This document shows, in pieces, positions 54,281 to 64,000 of a stretch of DNA of 64,000 bases (positions are counted from its first letter, which is position 1; each line of letters starts with the position of its first letter). The stretch comes from Cercospora beticola (lineage: Eukaryota; Ascomycota; Dothideomycetes; Mycosphaerellales; Mycosphaerellaceae). The notes under the pieces were generated by a model. That model saw only the letters and a program-made list of their open reading frames with translations, ran no database searches and was not told the origin of the DNA. Both the position numbers and the translations under genes were made by a program. The stretch spans positions 1,984,001 to 2,048,000 of the forward strand of contig NC_088937.1 of NCBI RefSeq assembly GCF_033473495.1, given 5' to 3'.

Positions 54281-54749
54281 CTATGGACAATGCGATGTGC
54301 CTTTGGACAATGACGGTCGAGATTCGATGGCGTATTGCAGGATTAAATTAGCAATTTCTTTGTTTGCTTCCATTGTGAGAACGTCTGTTCTGGAGTCTGG
54401 ATCATCTTCAGTGCAGTCCATGACAATTACACGAAGATGGAGAGGTTCTAGGTGGAGGTCCTGCTGCGAAGGCCGAGAGCTGATGCGCAGGCAAACACGA
54501 CTCGTGCACGGGCCATTGCGGACAATTGGGCGTATTGTCACCGTTTTCTTATTGTCCTTGAGATCCTCGCAGCGGCCAACTTCGCTGCCTCGGTAGACCT
54601 GTAGATTCGTTGAGTAGCTCCCAAAGAAGCAGGAATTGGTCGGAAAGACTTGGCAAATGCTATTCAGTCTCGGAGGCTTTGATCCTTGGAGCTGAATGTG
54701 ATGTGAAATATGGTGAAATAAATGTTTGACAGATATCAGTATCCGCTGC
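54281..54749 (-). other. Possible coding fragment downstream of the amine oxidase
   Basis: A minus-strand frame, open from within the amine oxidase gene to TGA near 54281, becomes more protein-like after about 54660: STNLQVYRGSEVGRCEDL, then TVTIRPIVRNGPCTSRVCLR, LEPLHLRVIVMDCTEDD, and EANKEIANLILQYAIESR. No start or splice site was identified and no family recognised. It may be the last exon of a gene or chance. Confidence 0.25.
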
Positions 54750-56207
54750 CTACCATCCCAAAACTTTTTTTCGTACGTCCAATGCGACTCTTGCGCCATC
54801 TTCGATAGCACCATCAATGAAGCCTCTCCACAAGAATGACCAATCAGCATTTGCGAAGTGTACGTTTCCTTGCCTCTTTCGCAGGCCATCAAGGATCGCA
54901 CGATCTGCAATCATACCTGGTCTCAACCACTCCCAAGCACCTTGTGCGTAGGGATCTCGTGACCAATTGTGAAATACAACACGTTTGACATCCATCTCCG
55001 GAGCGAAGCGTTGTAGAGCGCGAACAGTGTCACTGATGTCTTCCTCGCCTTGCAGGTGTACGCCTTCGTAGGAGCTGCCAAATGCGACGAGATGTGTGTT
55101 GCCTGCTGGAGTAGTGCCATCTCCGAAAGTGTAAGTGAGCCTGTCGAATGGCCGGGCGATCGTGCTGGAAAGCGAGCGAAGTTCAGGATTAGCTGCTTCA
55201 ACGTGCACTTTGGAGACCTGGTTGACGTGGCCTTGCTGCGAGGCGCGCAACTTGGCTGCGTCCAGAGGCGGGGAGAACTCGACATCTTTCAACACATTCA
55301 GTGGAACTGTGCAGATGACTTGCTTGGCCTGGTACTCGTTCGTGCTTGTGCGAACGAGAACTGAGGCATCTGAGTCCTGTACTGATGTGATAGGAGCGCT
55401 GAAGATGTAGTCAAGATTCCCGGTGGCTTGAGCTTCATCAAAGAACTTTCGAGCAAAATTCGATTGACCAGATCGGAGTTTGTACGTCAAGCATTGTTCC
55501 ATGAAGAGCTGCATGTCGTAATTGTTCAGAGCCCACCAGCGAAGCAGCTCACCGAAACTTGCGTCTTCCAGTTTGGCGCCACAAGTAATCGCAAGAAAGC
55601 CTTCAATGACAGCCAGCTCTGCCTCTGTGAGCGAAACTTGCTGTAGCCGGTCTGCAATCGACATGTTGTCATACTTGCCCAGCTGAGCATCGATGTTCGC
55701 TGCACCTGGCATGGGAATGGTCTTTCTCCCAAACGCACCATCGACGTCCACCAGCTTGCGAAGCGCAGAGTTGCTCAATTCTGCTTCTTGAGCCCGGCTG
55801 TACTTTGTCGTCTGTCCACCAGTGTGCAACATGAACGAGTTCACACCTTTGTCCAGATCATGACTGTTCTCCAGATCTTCTTGCAGACTGTAGCGTGAGA
55901 TTTCTCTGTAGACATGAGGCTGATTCCAGTGCACCCAGGTGCCTCCAAGTTCGAAGGGGTAGTCGCCCAGGTTGGAAGACCAAGTGCGGCCTCCTATCCT
56001 GTCTCGAGCTTCAATGAGGAGGACTTTGAGGCCGGAAGTGGTCAAATCGCGAGCGGCCGTGAGACCGGCATATCCTGCGCCGATGACTATCACATCGTGG
56101 GACTGCCGAGTGATGGATTTCTGAGGCTGGATGGCCCCCAGAGTTGGGAGTCCAGGTCGGAGGCCAGCTTCTGGGGTATACTGGAAGCCTTCAGTGCGCG
56201 TGTTCAT
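54750..56207 (-). CDS. Flavin-containing amine oxidase (monoamine-oxidase type)
   Basis: 485 residues, one exon, from ATG 56207; the frame before it begins at TTG only. The FAD-binding Rossmann motif is VIVIGAGYAGLTAARDL (GxGxxG at residues 43-48), continuing with VLLIEARDRIGGRTWSS and FELGGTWVHWNQPHVYREI. These are the standard features of MAO-N-like enzymes that oxidise amines to imines with release of H2O2. The C-terminal block VHFANADWSFLWRGFIDGAIEDGARV matches the second FAD-contact region, with the Cys used in covalent flavin binding in MAO-A/B absent here. A peroxisomal end is not seen (C-terminus KVLGW). It could be catabolic or act on a secondary metabolite. Confidence 0.9.
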   Translation of the reverse strand: MNTRTEGFQYTPEAGLRPGLPTLGAIQPQKSITRQSHDVIVIGAGYAGLTAARDLTTSGLKVLLIEARDRIGGRTWSSNLGDYPFELGGTWVHWNQPHVYREISRYSLQEDLENSHDLDKGVNSFMLHTGGQTTKYSRAQEAELSNSALRKLVDVDGAFGRKTIPMPGAANIDAQLGKYDNMSIADRLQQVSLTEAELAVIEGFLAITCGAKLEDASFGELLRWWALNNYDMQLFMEQCLTYKLRSGQSNFARKFFDEAQATGNLDYIFSAPITSVQDSDASVLVRTSTNEYQAKQVICTVPLNVLKDVEFSPPLDAAKLRASQQGHVNQVSKVHVEAANPELRSLSSTIARPFDRLTYTFGDGTTPAGNTHLVAFGSSYEGVHLQGEEDISDTVRALQRFAPEMDVKRVVFHNWSRDPYAQGAWEWLRPGMIADRAILDGLRKRQGNVHFANADWSFLWRGFIDGAIEDGARVALDVRKKVLGW

Positions 56208-57819
56208 CTTGGACAAGGAGCTCAGAACTCTGTGAGTAGCGCAAAGTTATGTGACAACGCGGACGCTGACACTGCTCGTGAATGCTGAATGATCCATGCT
56301 TGCAGCGGGCAGAGAATTCTTATACGTGTGACGTTTCATCAAGTGGCGCATCACTGCAAATGCTCACCTTTCCGCTTACCACGAGCTTGAACTCCGCATC
56401 GCAGGACTGGACGCTTGGAATTCGAATCTGACTGCCATGTTTGGCAAAGTTGATAGAGTCAAGTCGGGAGAAGCCTCACGACTTTGACAAGGATGACGCT
56501 CTGTCGCTTGGCGTTCACATGCGGAACGAAAGCCGCCACTTCCGCTGCTGTTCAATCCGCGCTTTCTTGACTCTTTCTCCACTGCGACAACTGCTTGCCA
56601 CAGAATCACCCACGCATCGCGCGGTCCTGGAGCAAGAGTCATCGTCACAGAGCATGGCGAGCTGCTCCCATATTCGTTAAGTTAGCAAACCTTGAGCTGC
56701 CGTCAAGGAAAATGAAGGCTTGATAGCCATGCGCACGTGATGAGGAGTCTTCCATTGGAGGTCTCTATCCATTTTCAAGAACTGATCTTCGTGATCAGCC
56801 TGCACCCAATGGCTTCGCTGTTGTCCATATAATCATTCACTCCACGCTGATCTTCGTCTTTCGCAGCATCTGCAGTGTCAGGCTTCAAGCTCAAGAGCCG
56901 TTCCGCAAGCTTGGAGCTTGTCACCAACAAGTCAACGGGTTCCCGGAGGTAGTTGTTTGCTCGGTGGGTTGGGGTATCGCCGTATCGGAGGTTCGATGTT
57001 GCGAAGGAAGGTTTGTGTCGATCTCGGACTCGCAGAGCGAACATTTCCCCGGATCACGTGCAAAAGCCAAGGATTCCAACTCTAACTCCAGCGCGTCGTC
57101 GTCGTCGCGTCCACTGCGCTACGCGTCTTCAACAACAACATCATCGTCATGCTCTGGGCATACCCGTTTTTGAGCTGCCAATGCGGCCAGCGAGATCCTT
57201 CAGTGGGTTGCTGGACCGTCGATCCGGTTTCTGATCGTGGAGCTGTGCCAGCGACCAGAGATGCCTTCAGGCCTGGAAGTGGATGATTCAAGGGCGTGAT
57301 CATCATCTTGACTGCGTAAGTTGTGGTTGTAAGGACAAGGTGGGAGTGGTGTTTCATCACGAGTATAATACTGCTTTCTCCGACAGCATAAACACCAAGC
57401 CTCCGACCCATTTCGGAGACAGGCTTCACCACGTGATGTCCTTCACTCAATTCACTCCGACACCCAGCACCTATCGGACCTTGTCTCCGGCACCCATCAA
57501 TGTGGGCGAAACGCATGCCATCATGGCCAGTCCGGAGCTGACTAACATCACGGACCGAGTCTCGGCCAAGCTGATTCTGTCTCCTTCCACACACGGACAA
57601 TCATGGCCTCGGAAACGTGTTGCGGGCACGAAGGATGCCTATCACGGCATGCTACACACGATGGCCAAGAACTCGGACCGCAACATGAGGACGCCTCGTG
57701 GCATCTCGTGCAGCATCAACCTGTCACAACGTTCTGCACGGCGATCGCTGCCCATGTTCCAATGACTGCTCGCTGAGACACTGTTGCTGGTCACAACCAC
57801 CACGTTCCTCCCTCAAGGA
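56208..57819. other. Divergent upstream region, 1.6 kb
   Basis: Between the amine oxidase (-) and the ferric reductase (+). A plus-strand frame at 57436-57765 (from ATG in GTGATGTCC) encodes 109 Ser/Thr/Pro-rich residues, but no homology is recognised; it could be an upstream exon, leader or noise. Confidence 0.35.
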
Positions 57820-59865
57820 ATGCACACACGCAATGGAGTCCTCGAGATCGTTGTCGATATGGAAGCATCAGGAGATCACTCAAGACTGGGCGAACTCAAA
57901 CGAGCCTACTATGGTGGCGTCACAGGCTGGGGAGAGGTGCTCAACTCAAGTCACCCAGCAACACCTTACAGCCATGGACTTCAAGGGACCAACCAGCCCA
58001 GAAACTACCTCTACGTGCATATCCTCATCGCATTATTACTGGGACTCATGGCCCTCACCCTGGCCTACAGATGGCTCCACACCTACCACGCATACTACCG
58101 AAGAAAACGTACCGTCAACGGCTCGCCGGAAGTGCAGTCACGTTTCATGCACAACTTCACATTCTTCTGGCCGTGGATCAAGCGCCACATCGTCTTCGCA
58201 CCGCTTTTCAAGACACGGCATAAGGAAGCGATTCGTCTTTCGGAAGGCTTCGCGATTGGTGGCCTACCAACAAGATACAACGCCGTCCTACTTGTCCTCT
58301 ATCTGGGAAGCAATATCGCATATTGTGTCGCGGTAGACTGGCATCATATGCCACCTGCTGCACTCGTCGCCGAACTTCGTGGTCGCTTCGGCGTGTTGGC
58401 AGCCTGGAACCTCATCCCGACCATCCTCTTCGCCTTACGCAACAATCCTCTGATTCCGCTGCTGCGAATCTCATACGACACTTTCAACTTATTCCATCGA
58501 TGGTGTGCCCGAATCATGACGCTCGAGGCGCTCCTGCATGCTATTATGTGGGCGATCAACGCCTTTCAGAGTGGCGGATTCGAGCAAGTACAACTTTCGC
58601 TGGCCACAAGCACGAGTTTTGCATTTGGACTATTGGCCGTTTGCGCCTTCGCCACGATCTCATTGACCGCATTCGCACCTTTGAGACATGCCTTTTACGA
58701 GACATTCATCGCTTCGCACAGGATACTGGTCTTGGTGGGCTTGATCGGCACCTACATCCACCTGGACAAAGCACGTCTTGAGATTGTCATGTATATTGAG
58801 TTGTGCTTCCTGCTTTGGATTCTGGAATGGGTATTGCGCACCTTCCGAATCATGTACTTCAACTTTGGGGGCACGAGAGCAGTAACGAGAATCAGCGTCC
58901 AGGCTCTTCCAGCAGAAGCATGCCTGCTTACTTTTCATCTAAGTCGGTCCTGGCGCTGGAAGCCTGGATGTCATGTGCATGTCTACATGCCTAACATGTC
59001 TCTGGCTTCGAGCCACCCTTTCTCTGTAGCATGGGTAACTGACTGCAGTGGCGACGATGAACAGAAGTTGCCTGGTCCGGAAGACGAGTCACTGGACGAG
59101 AAGACTCTCGTTGAATTGAGCAAAAAGCGATCGTGCATGAAGCTATCAAATTTCCTGCGCCGAAACAAAATTGCCGAAGTGCAGACTACCGAGGGCTGTG
59201 AAAACACCGCGGTGGCCACTCGAAAAACGTCGAATCCAGTCATGAAAGGCGTCAATGCCAGCTCCGTCAGCCTGGTTGTGAAAGCGCGAGAAGGCTTTAC
59301 GAGACATTTGTATGACAAGGCCAGTGCACAACCCAAAAGACAATTCAGCACCTGGGGTGCTATTGAGGGTCCCTATGGTGGCTACCACACTCTCAGCTCC
59401 TATGGAACAGTCGTCCTCTTTGCCGGCGGTGTAGGCATAACGCATTGCATCGACTGCGTCCATTACTTGGTACGGCAGTATCGAGCAGGCACTGCGAGCG
59501 CACAGAAAATACTGCTAGTGTGGTCCGTCCGCGACTTTGAGACAATTCAGTGGATCAGCAAGTGGATTATCGAGATCTGGGACCTCCTTGGCGAAGATGC
59601 CAAAGGCGTCTTGCGAATCCACATGTATGTCACACGAGCGGGTGGCGTCACGCAGTACGTGCCCAGCTATGGTGAGTACATGCAAGTGTCGTGGGGACGC
59701 TGTGTGCCCAAGGAGATCGTCACATCAGAGCTGGAGCAAAGGATTGGTGCTGTCGGCGTAACAGTGTGTGGACCTGGAATGTTTGCGGACTGTGTCAGAG
59801 CTGCGACCAGGTCGGTCATGCAGGAAGGTTGTGTTGATTTCATCGAAGAAGCATTTACTACATAG
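57820..59865 (+). CDS. Ferric-chelate reductase (FRE/NOX-type flavocytochrome)
   Basis: 681 residues, one exon; ATG 57820 is used, and 57859 is possible. A short extracellular N-terminus leads into about seven membrane helices. The ferric-reductase core starts near FGVLAAWNLIPTILFALRNN, with heme-ligand candidates FHRWCAR/LLHAIMW and ASHRILVLVGLIGTYIHLDK. Then come the FAD motif HPFSVAW (HPFT in most members) and NADPH parts GPYGGY, LFAGGVGITHCID and VTVCGPGMFADCVR. These enzymes reduce extracellular Fe3+ or Cu2+ chelates with electrons from cytosolic NADPH. A linker of about 80 Ser/Lys/Glu-rich residues splits the FAD and NADPH parts. There is no neighbouring multicopper oxidase or iron permease, so an iron-uptake operon-like pair is not supported. 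Confidence 0.88.
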   Translation: MHTRNGVLEIVVDMEASGDHSRLGELKRAYYGGVTGWGEVLNSSHPATPYSHGLQGTNQPRNYLYVHILIALLLGLMALTLAYRWLHTYHAYYRRKRTVNGSPEVQSRFMHNFTFFWPWIKRHIVFAPLFKTRHKEAIRLSEGFAIGGLPTRYNAVLLVLYLGSNIAYCVAVDWHHMPPAALVAELRGRFGVLAAWNLIPTILFALRNNPLIPLLRISYDTFNLFHRWCARIMTLEALLHAIMWAINAFQSGGFEQVQLSLATSTSFAFGLLAVCAFATISLTAFAPLRHAFYETFIASHRILVLVGLIGTYIHLDKARLEIVMYIELCFLLWILEWVLRTFRIMYFNFGGTRAVTRISVQALPAEACLLTFHLSRSWRWKPGCHVHVYMPNMSLASSHPFSVAWVTDCSGDDEQKLPGPEDESLDEKTLVELSKKRSCMKLSNFLRRNKIAEVQTTEGCENTAVATRKTSNPVMKGVNASSVSLVVKAREGFTRHLYDKASAQPKRQFSTWGAIEGPYGGYHTLSSYGTVVLFAGGVGITHCIDCVHYLVRQYRAGTASAQKILLVWSVRDFETIQWISKWIIEIWDLLGEDAKGVLRIHMYVTRAGGVTQYVPSYGEYMQVSWGRCVPKEIVTSELEQRIGAVGVTVCGPGMFADCVRAATRSVMQEGCVDFIEEAFTT

Positions 59866-60226
59866 CGTAGCGAATATAGATCTTGTTCCTTCTTCTGGCC
59901 CCTCTCTAAAAAGGGTTCCTTCGACACTGCGACATTTGATGACCAGGCAGCTCACGTGCACTGCCGCTCCAAGAACGAGAAGAGAAGACCTCGGAGTGCG
60001 CCTACAGCCCGAGCTTCGGAGGAAGCACAACTAAGCAACATTCGAAAACGAAAAATCATGTCAGGGACGACACTGAATTCCAGCCAATCATCAACCTGAT
60101 TTGTGCTATGGCTACGCCTGGCCTATGCAAACCACCCAAAACGGGAATTCTGAACTGCTCAATGTTCTTCAAACCTGCTAAAATGCCTTGTGGTCTCATC
60201 TTCATTGGTATCATATTCACAGCCAA
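59866..60226. other. 3' flanks of two convergent genes
   Basis: Ferric reductase (+) and AflR-type gene (-) end toward each other here. Nothing coding supported. Confidence 0.4.
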
Positions 60227-61525
60227 TTACCACCCTCTCAGGATCTCAATGGCTTCTCCCGACACCTTCCTCAATCCCGTGTCCAAATCTAGCTGCAACT
60301 TGGACAGAGAATGTCCCAACAGCGATGCCGAACCTCCTGAAAGCGTACCCATTTGTCCTGTCAAGCCGGCGGCGGAGCTCACTAGACTCCCAGTGGAATT
60401 ATGCCTGGAACCATCTGGCACACTATTCTCGATGAATGTGGAGCAGCGCAAATTCCAGCTGTGAATGAGTCTCCGCACCGCATGCAACTCGCTCAGTACT
60501 GCTTGTGCAGCCTCGCAGTTGCTTTGCATTGCATCTTGGCCTGGTGCCATGTCGCCTTTGGCTACGCGGGAGTACCATGTGAGGAGCTTCAGGATGGCGA
60601 GAGCAATCAGTGCGAGGAGCGACTCATTCTCCTGAGTACATGAGCAGCCAAGAATTGTTTGCAGGGATTCGAGAATGTTTTTGTTCTCCTCAAGGACTCC
60701 TTCGGGCGTCGGTGCAGCATATACGCTCTTTCCATCTGGTGCGTTTGTTGAGCTCAGGGCGCATGCATTTGATCCACTGGGTGAGAGATGGATGATGAAT
60801 CGAAGCGCTGTTGAAAGACAATCGCTGTTGTCGCCGTTCTCGGAGCATGTGAGTGGCGGCGAAGGGGCAGTAAGAAGTGGCATGTCGTCGAATTTGAAGT
60901 CGTTTGGATCTGTCATATCGGTGCCGACAGACCAGTCGGAGAACAGATAAGAATCATCGCCAGAAGAAGCAGTGCCTGCGGACGAGCTGTTGGAAGAGAG
61001 AGTTGAGATCTTTCGTGACCGAGCAGATTCAGAACCCGATTGAGAGCTTGGTGGTGGAGGTGGAATGGAATCAGAACCCATCATCGGGGCAACAGGTGCT
61101 CCGGATGTGGGTGGCATCAAAGTCTCGGCATTTAACGACTTCAAAATGGCCTCCCAATCTGTGTTGTTTGCACCACCTGCTGTGAAAAGATCATCGCTGA
61201 ACCAGTCACTGGTGTCGTAATTATCGATGCACCAGTCCATATTCTGGTTGAGTGCATCCAAGGAATCTGCGCCAGAAGTCGAAAATTGCTGCCGTTGTAC
61301 AAGGTCCGAACTGGGCATGGACTTTGGATCTTGCTCTTCCATCGAACCTGCTGGCACTCTCCCCATGCGTCTTGAGCGTCGGTACTCGCATGGCAAATTG
61401 CGTTTGGCACAGCGTGCACATGTGGGCCGAGCGTGGTCGCACTTGACCTTGCTAGCCGCACAACGCTGGCAAGCGTCTTTGAGCTTGGGCCGCGAAGATT
61501 GCTGCTGCGATGCGGAGGTACTCAT
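60227..61525 (-). CDS. AflR-type Zn2Cys6 transcription factor
   Basis: 432 residues, one exon, ATG 61525. The zinc cluster is canonical: Cys19, 22, 29, 36, 39 and 46 in ACQRCAASKVKCDHARPTCA and RCAKRNLPCEY, followed by the basic RRSRRMGR. The remainder matches the aflatoxin-regulatory-protein layout rather than the common middle homology domain: a Ser/Pro-rich middle, then a C-terminal block with ILESLQTILGCSCTQENESL, ALAILKLLTWYSRVA and AAQAVLSELHAVRRLIHSWN. AflR controls aflatoxin genes in Aspergillus, and relatives control other polyketide clusters, but many AflR-like proteins lie outside clusters. No polyketide or peptide synthetase is present in this window. Confidence 0.88.
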   Translation of the reverse strand: MSTSASQQQSSRPKLKDACQRCAASKVKCDHARPTCARCAKRNLPCEYRRSRRMGRVPAGSMEEQDPKSMPSSDLVQRQQFSTSGADSLDALNQNMDWCIDNYDTSDWFSDDLFTAGGANNTDWEAILKSLNAETLMPPTSGAPVAPMMGSDSIPPPPPSSQSGSESARSRKISTLSSNSSSAGTASSGDDSYLFSDWSVGTDMTDPNDFKFDDMPLLTAPSPPLTCSENGDNSDCLSTALRFIIHLSPSGSNACALSSTNAPDGKSVYAAPTPEGVLEENKNILESLQTILGCSCTQENESLLALIALAILKLLTWYSRVAKGDMAPGQDAMQSNCEAAQAVLSELHAVRRLIHSWNLRCSTFIENSVPDGSRHNSTGSLVSSAAGLTGQMGTLSGGSASLLGHSLSKLQLDLDTGLRKVSGEAIEILRGW

Positions 61526-62240
61526 ATTGAGGCTGGAGGGGTCTTCAAAGATCGAGAGATACGATGGCGATCGAAGAAGAGCCTAGACGTGTACAAGCAC
61601 GATGATGAGCTTCTTTTCGCGGCCATCGAAGCATTCTTGTGCTGTGTTGCATCTGTCGTTTCCACTGGTGCCGCTGGTGCCGCTGGCCGCACGCCGACCG
61701 AGAGAGGCTGCAAGCTGACTTTGGACCGTTGGTATCGGAGCTCTAGTCACGCGCGATCGAACTCACTGCACGCGACACCCACCACGAAAATCACACGTGC
61801 GGAAGCGTGCGTAGGATCCACTTGCACGTGTAGGTGACAGTTTCTGTGGTGAGCGCCAAGGAACATCACATGGTCGCTCGCCGAACGACATAAATCGTGT
61901 CGCAGACGGAAAGGATCGACGCTAGCTCAGCCTGTCGATCAAGAATAGCGCCATGCAGCTCCGATCGGACTGCTATTGCGGCGTGCGAGTGCCACCGACG
62001 CTTGAGTGAAACGTGAAGGAAGAGCACTTGACGTGTCCGAGGTTTGCACATGATCTCGCCGAGCAACAAAATTCTCAGCTCCTACGGAGCAGGCGACGTA
62101 TGAAGTGTACAGACGCCACCTGATCTATGAACGCCGTCGATGTCATGCCCTAAACATCGATGATATGCAATGCGCTGCGAGTTCTACTGAAATGCTGGAT
62201 TCACGATATCTCAAACAGAAGACACGCTGGGCTGCAAGGC
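61526..62240. other. Intergenic
   Basis: Promoter of the AflR-type gene and 3' flank of the peroxygenase gene, both on the minus strand. A frame of 134 codons on the plus strand (61433-61837) overlaps the AflR-type gene and is probably not real. Confidence 0.4.
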
Positions 62241-63377
62241 TCACCGCGCCTGCATGTGCATCTCTGCCATTGCCTGTTGATTCCTGATGTCGGACATCTC
62301 CCACATCTCCATGTACGGATTCTTGAATGTGGCTCGAGGCGTATCTGAGCTGCTGGTGGCCGTAGCTTGCCTCCTCCGGTCTGCAATTGTGCCTCGATAG
62401 GGTGTATTCGTCGGCAGCAAGTATGTCACTGTGTCAACGACTGTGTGCAATTTTCCAGGCTCGGGCTCAAACAATGCGAAAGCGTCTACTGGCAACGGTG
62501 AAGGCGTATGTGTCGGTGCAGCGTGCAATATCCGCGAAGACGCAGAGGTGACGAAGTCCATGCCTCGAGCTGGCTTGGGACGATGCCAGCCAAGCTCATA
62601 CGGCAATGCTTCGTTTGCGAACCAGTACTCCCACCAGTCCACACGCACCAGAGGTTCGCTTTGCGAATCTGGACGACCGGGATCACCCATCACTGCGAAG
62701 ATGAAACCAGCTTCAAATTCCTGGATCGGGACTTGCTCCATTAACCAGCCAGGCGTTGTGCTTTGCAATGCAAGAGACTCTCGTTGTAAACGAATCTCGT
62801 TCATTTGTGCATAGGTCATGTGGGATGAGCCCTTCAGCACGTCCAGCGAAGTATCGAAGATGGTAGCATTGAAGTTCAAATTGTCGTTGGACTCTTTGTT
62901 GTACTTCATCATGTAATCTTCGCGCGAGAAGGAGTGGTCGTGCTCGAATGCATGGGGAAGAGCCAACAGGGTCAAGTTCGCCAGTCGAGTACCACAATGT
63001 TTGCCGGTTGTGAACTCGCAGAGGATGAACGCATTGCTTAATGCTACGTCCACTGCGCTCTCCTCGATGCCGACATGTCTCAGCAAGGCATCAAGTAAAT
63101 CTTGTCTTTCGATGTTCCGTCCATCGTGGTTGATGTAGTTGTGGTTGGCCAGAGAGTTCAGCATGGGACAAGGGCCACGCGAGTCGTTCCGACCTGGAGC
63201 TCGATACGGTCTGATGGCATGATCGTAGTATTGTGCATGGAAGTACTCTCCAGTCTGTTGTGCAGGAGGCTGGTCTAACGCTGTCACGACATGGCTGCCA
63301 GATGAAGGTGTTGGTGCCCGAGCGACGAGACCAGAAGCCTTGGAGATAAGCGCGAGTATCAGGGTGTTTCGCAGCAT
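62241..63377 (-). CDS. Secreted heme-thiolate peroxidase (unspecific peroxygenase / chloroperoxidase type)
   Basis: 378 residues, one exon, ATG 63377. The signal peptide is MLRNTLILALISKASGLVA. The proximal-ligand motif is RGPCPMLNSLANHNYINHDG with heme-ligand Cys70 in P-C-P. The EHD motif (Glu145-His146-Asp147 in AFEHDHSF) binds Mg2+ at the heme propionate. A downstream Glu of the active site and a Thr/Ser-rich C-terminus are also present, and several N-glycosylation sequons lie in the mature part (NDS, NLT, NAT). Enzymes of this family transfer oxygen from H2O2 to many organic substrates or halogenate them. Length, with the large C-terminal part, is nearer the long group. It could use H2O2 made by the amine oxidase 6 kb away, but one is secreted and the other has no signal. 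Confidence 0.9.
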   Translation of the reverse strand: MLRNTLILALISKASGLVARAPTPSSGSHVVTALDQPPAQQTGEYFHAQYYDHAIRPYRAPGRNDSRGPCPMLNSLANHNYINHDGRNIERQDLLDALLRHVGIEESAVDVALSNAFILCEFTTGKHCGTRLANLTLLALPHAFEHDHSFSREDYMMKYNKESNDNLNFNATIFDTSLDVLKGSSHMTYAQMNEIRLQRESLALQSTTPGWLMEQVPIQEFEAGFIFAVMGDPGRPDSQSEPLVRVDWWEYWFANEALPYELGWHRPKPARGMDFVTSASSRILHAAPTHTPSPLPVDAFALFEPEPGKLHTVVDTVTYLLPTNTPYRGTIADRRRQATATSSSDTPRATFKNPYMEMWEMSDIRNQQAMAEMHMQAR

Positions 63378-64000
63378 CGTGTTTCAAGGCCCGCACAAAG
63401 CCGGAACTGGATGGCCTGTGTTTTATGCTCTCTCGCCAACACTTTGATGTTTGCGAAAGTCCGGCAGTAGGAAGCGAAAACAGTATTCGGAATCAGTACC
63501 TGTGCTCGTCATTGATGATGAATTCACGATACATGATACCGAGTGTTTCCATCAAAGCTACGGAGTCTTGACAGTCGGCTTCAGATTGGCGTTGAGTGTC
63601 AGCGTCTCCGATCGCAACCTCTTCACCTTTCGGCCACTCTGCCTAGTGACGGAGCTCACGTGCTTGGCCGAGAGTGCGATCAATGTGGAAGAGGAATTGG
63701 TATTGCTAGCGACCATCGCCCGACACTCCGCGGCCGCTCGGACTGGACAAGAGGAGTCCCGAAACATCGGAGTTAATGCATGTGACCTTCCACATCAGGC
63801 AATTTTCGTCGCCAAGGCCAATGTGCCCGAAGTGTTTCCGCAGTATCACACGGGTCTTTGACAGTCCCAGCACTGAGCCTGAGGCTGCACCGATGCCCGC
63901 GTCACCGGCATGATCTTGGCCATCATCGCAGACTCAGTGCTCGGACTCGTGGCATCGGTGATGCCCACGGCCGCACCGACCGATCAATATTGGCCCTCCG
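63378..64000. other. Upstream of the peroxygenase gene, window end
   Basis: A plus-strand frame at 63451-63861 begins at TTG and lacks any family-like sequence. I call nothing here. A gene could start outside the window. Confidence 0.4.

Noticed and set aside
54281..54910. Overlapping minus-strand frame as a full gene
   Set aside because: Upstream half lies inside the amine oxidase gene in another frame; only the part after about 54660 looks coding, without start or splice evidence.
57283..57765. 160-codon frame upstream of the ferric reductase
   Set aside because: No recognised homology; no good donor leading into the reductase. Kept only as a possible leader or upstream exon.
63451..63861. 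136-codon frame at the window end
   Set aside because: Starts at TTG, lacks conserved motifs and overlaps the promoter of the peroxygenase gene.
1..64000. CRISPR arrays, insertion sequences, rRNA, intact transposons
   Set aside because: No regular direct repeats with spacers, no transposase or reverse-transcriptase motifs and no rRNA-like stretches were seen; this is consistent with eukaryotic nuclear DNA.

Overview
The window looks like nuclear DNA of a filamentous ascomycete, most likely a Dothideomycete (Capnodiales/Mycosphaerellales type). The reasons are short introns (about 45-125 bases) with GTAAGT/GTATGT-like donors and CTAAC/CTGAC branch sites, intergenic gaps of 0.3-2 kb, no operons, two Zn2Cys6 regulators plus a third with a degenerate cluster, a GNS1/SUR4 elongase of the fungal type, Tom40 and an SRPK-like kinase. 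Most genes had to be assembled from exons, and splice sites below were chosen by motif and reading phase.

Layout. 0.9-3.0 kb: Zn2Cys6 regulator. 3.5-4.2: F-box-like protein. 5.8-6.3: Pmp3-type small membrane protein. 6.6-8.0 (-): type II membrane glycosyltransferase. 8.7-10.1: two-ended membrane protein. 10.2-11.4: remnant of an orphan gene family. 11.6-12.8: MetE-like enzyme. 13.4-14.9 (-): regulator with a degenerate zinc cluster. 15.3-16.3 (-): F-box protein. 17.3-18.2 (-): Sec2-domain Rab exchange factor. 20.1-21.3: ATF/CREB bZIP factor. 23.4-29 kb: an accessory island holding an acidic orphan protein, three tandem diverged copies of an unknown protein, and a second, decayed copy of the family seen at 10.6 kb. 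30.2: tRNA-Gln-like half. 30.9-31.7: NTF2/SnoaL-like protein. 32.4-32.9: frameshifted relic. 33.3-33.7 (-): small hydrophilic protein. 34.5-37.0: elongase with an LEA-like tail. 37.7-39.2 (-) and 39.6-40.8 (+): kinase and Tom40, divergent. 41.3-42.8: alpha/beta hydrolase. 43.0-44.1 (-): secreted Cys-rich/mucin-like protein. 45.1-48.9: CorA-like channel with an apparent 2-base frameshift. 49.0-50.9 (-): DHA2 drug:H+ antiporter. 51.5-52.2: GFA/CENP-V protein. 52.4-54.1 (-): JmjC-like protein. 54.8-56.2 (-): flavin amine oxidase. 57.8-59.9: ferric reductase. 60.2-61.5 (-): AflR-type regulator. 62.2-63.4 (-): secreted heme-thiolate peroxygenase.

Most genes are unrelated neighbours. Two groupings deserve attention. 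The first is the orphan-family island: tandem copies keep the same intron at the same codon phase while individual copies carry frameshifts and stops, and a dispersed relative lies 17 kb away. The second is the 3' run of redox genes (amine oxidase, ferric reductase, peroxygenase) around an AflR-type regulator, which could be a small co-regulated set; this is inference only.
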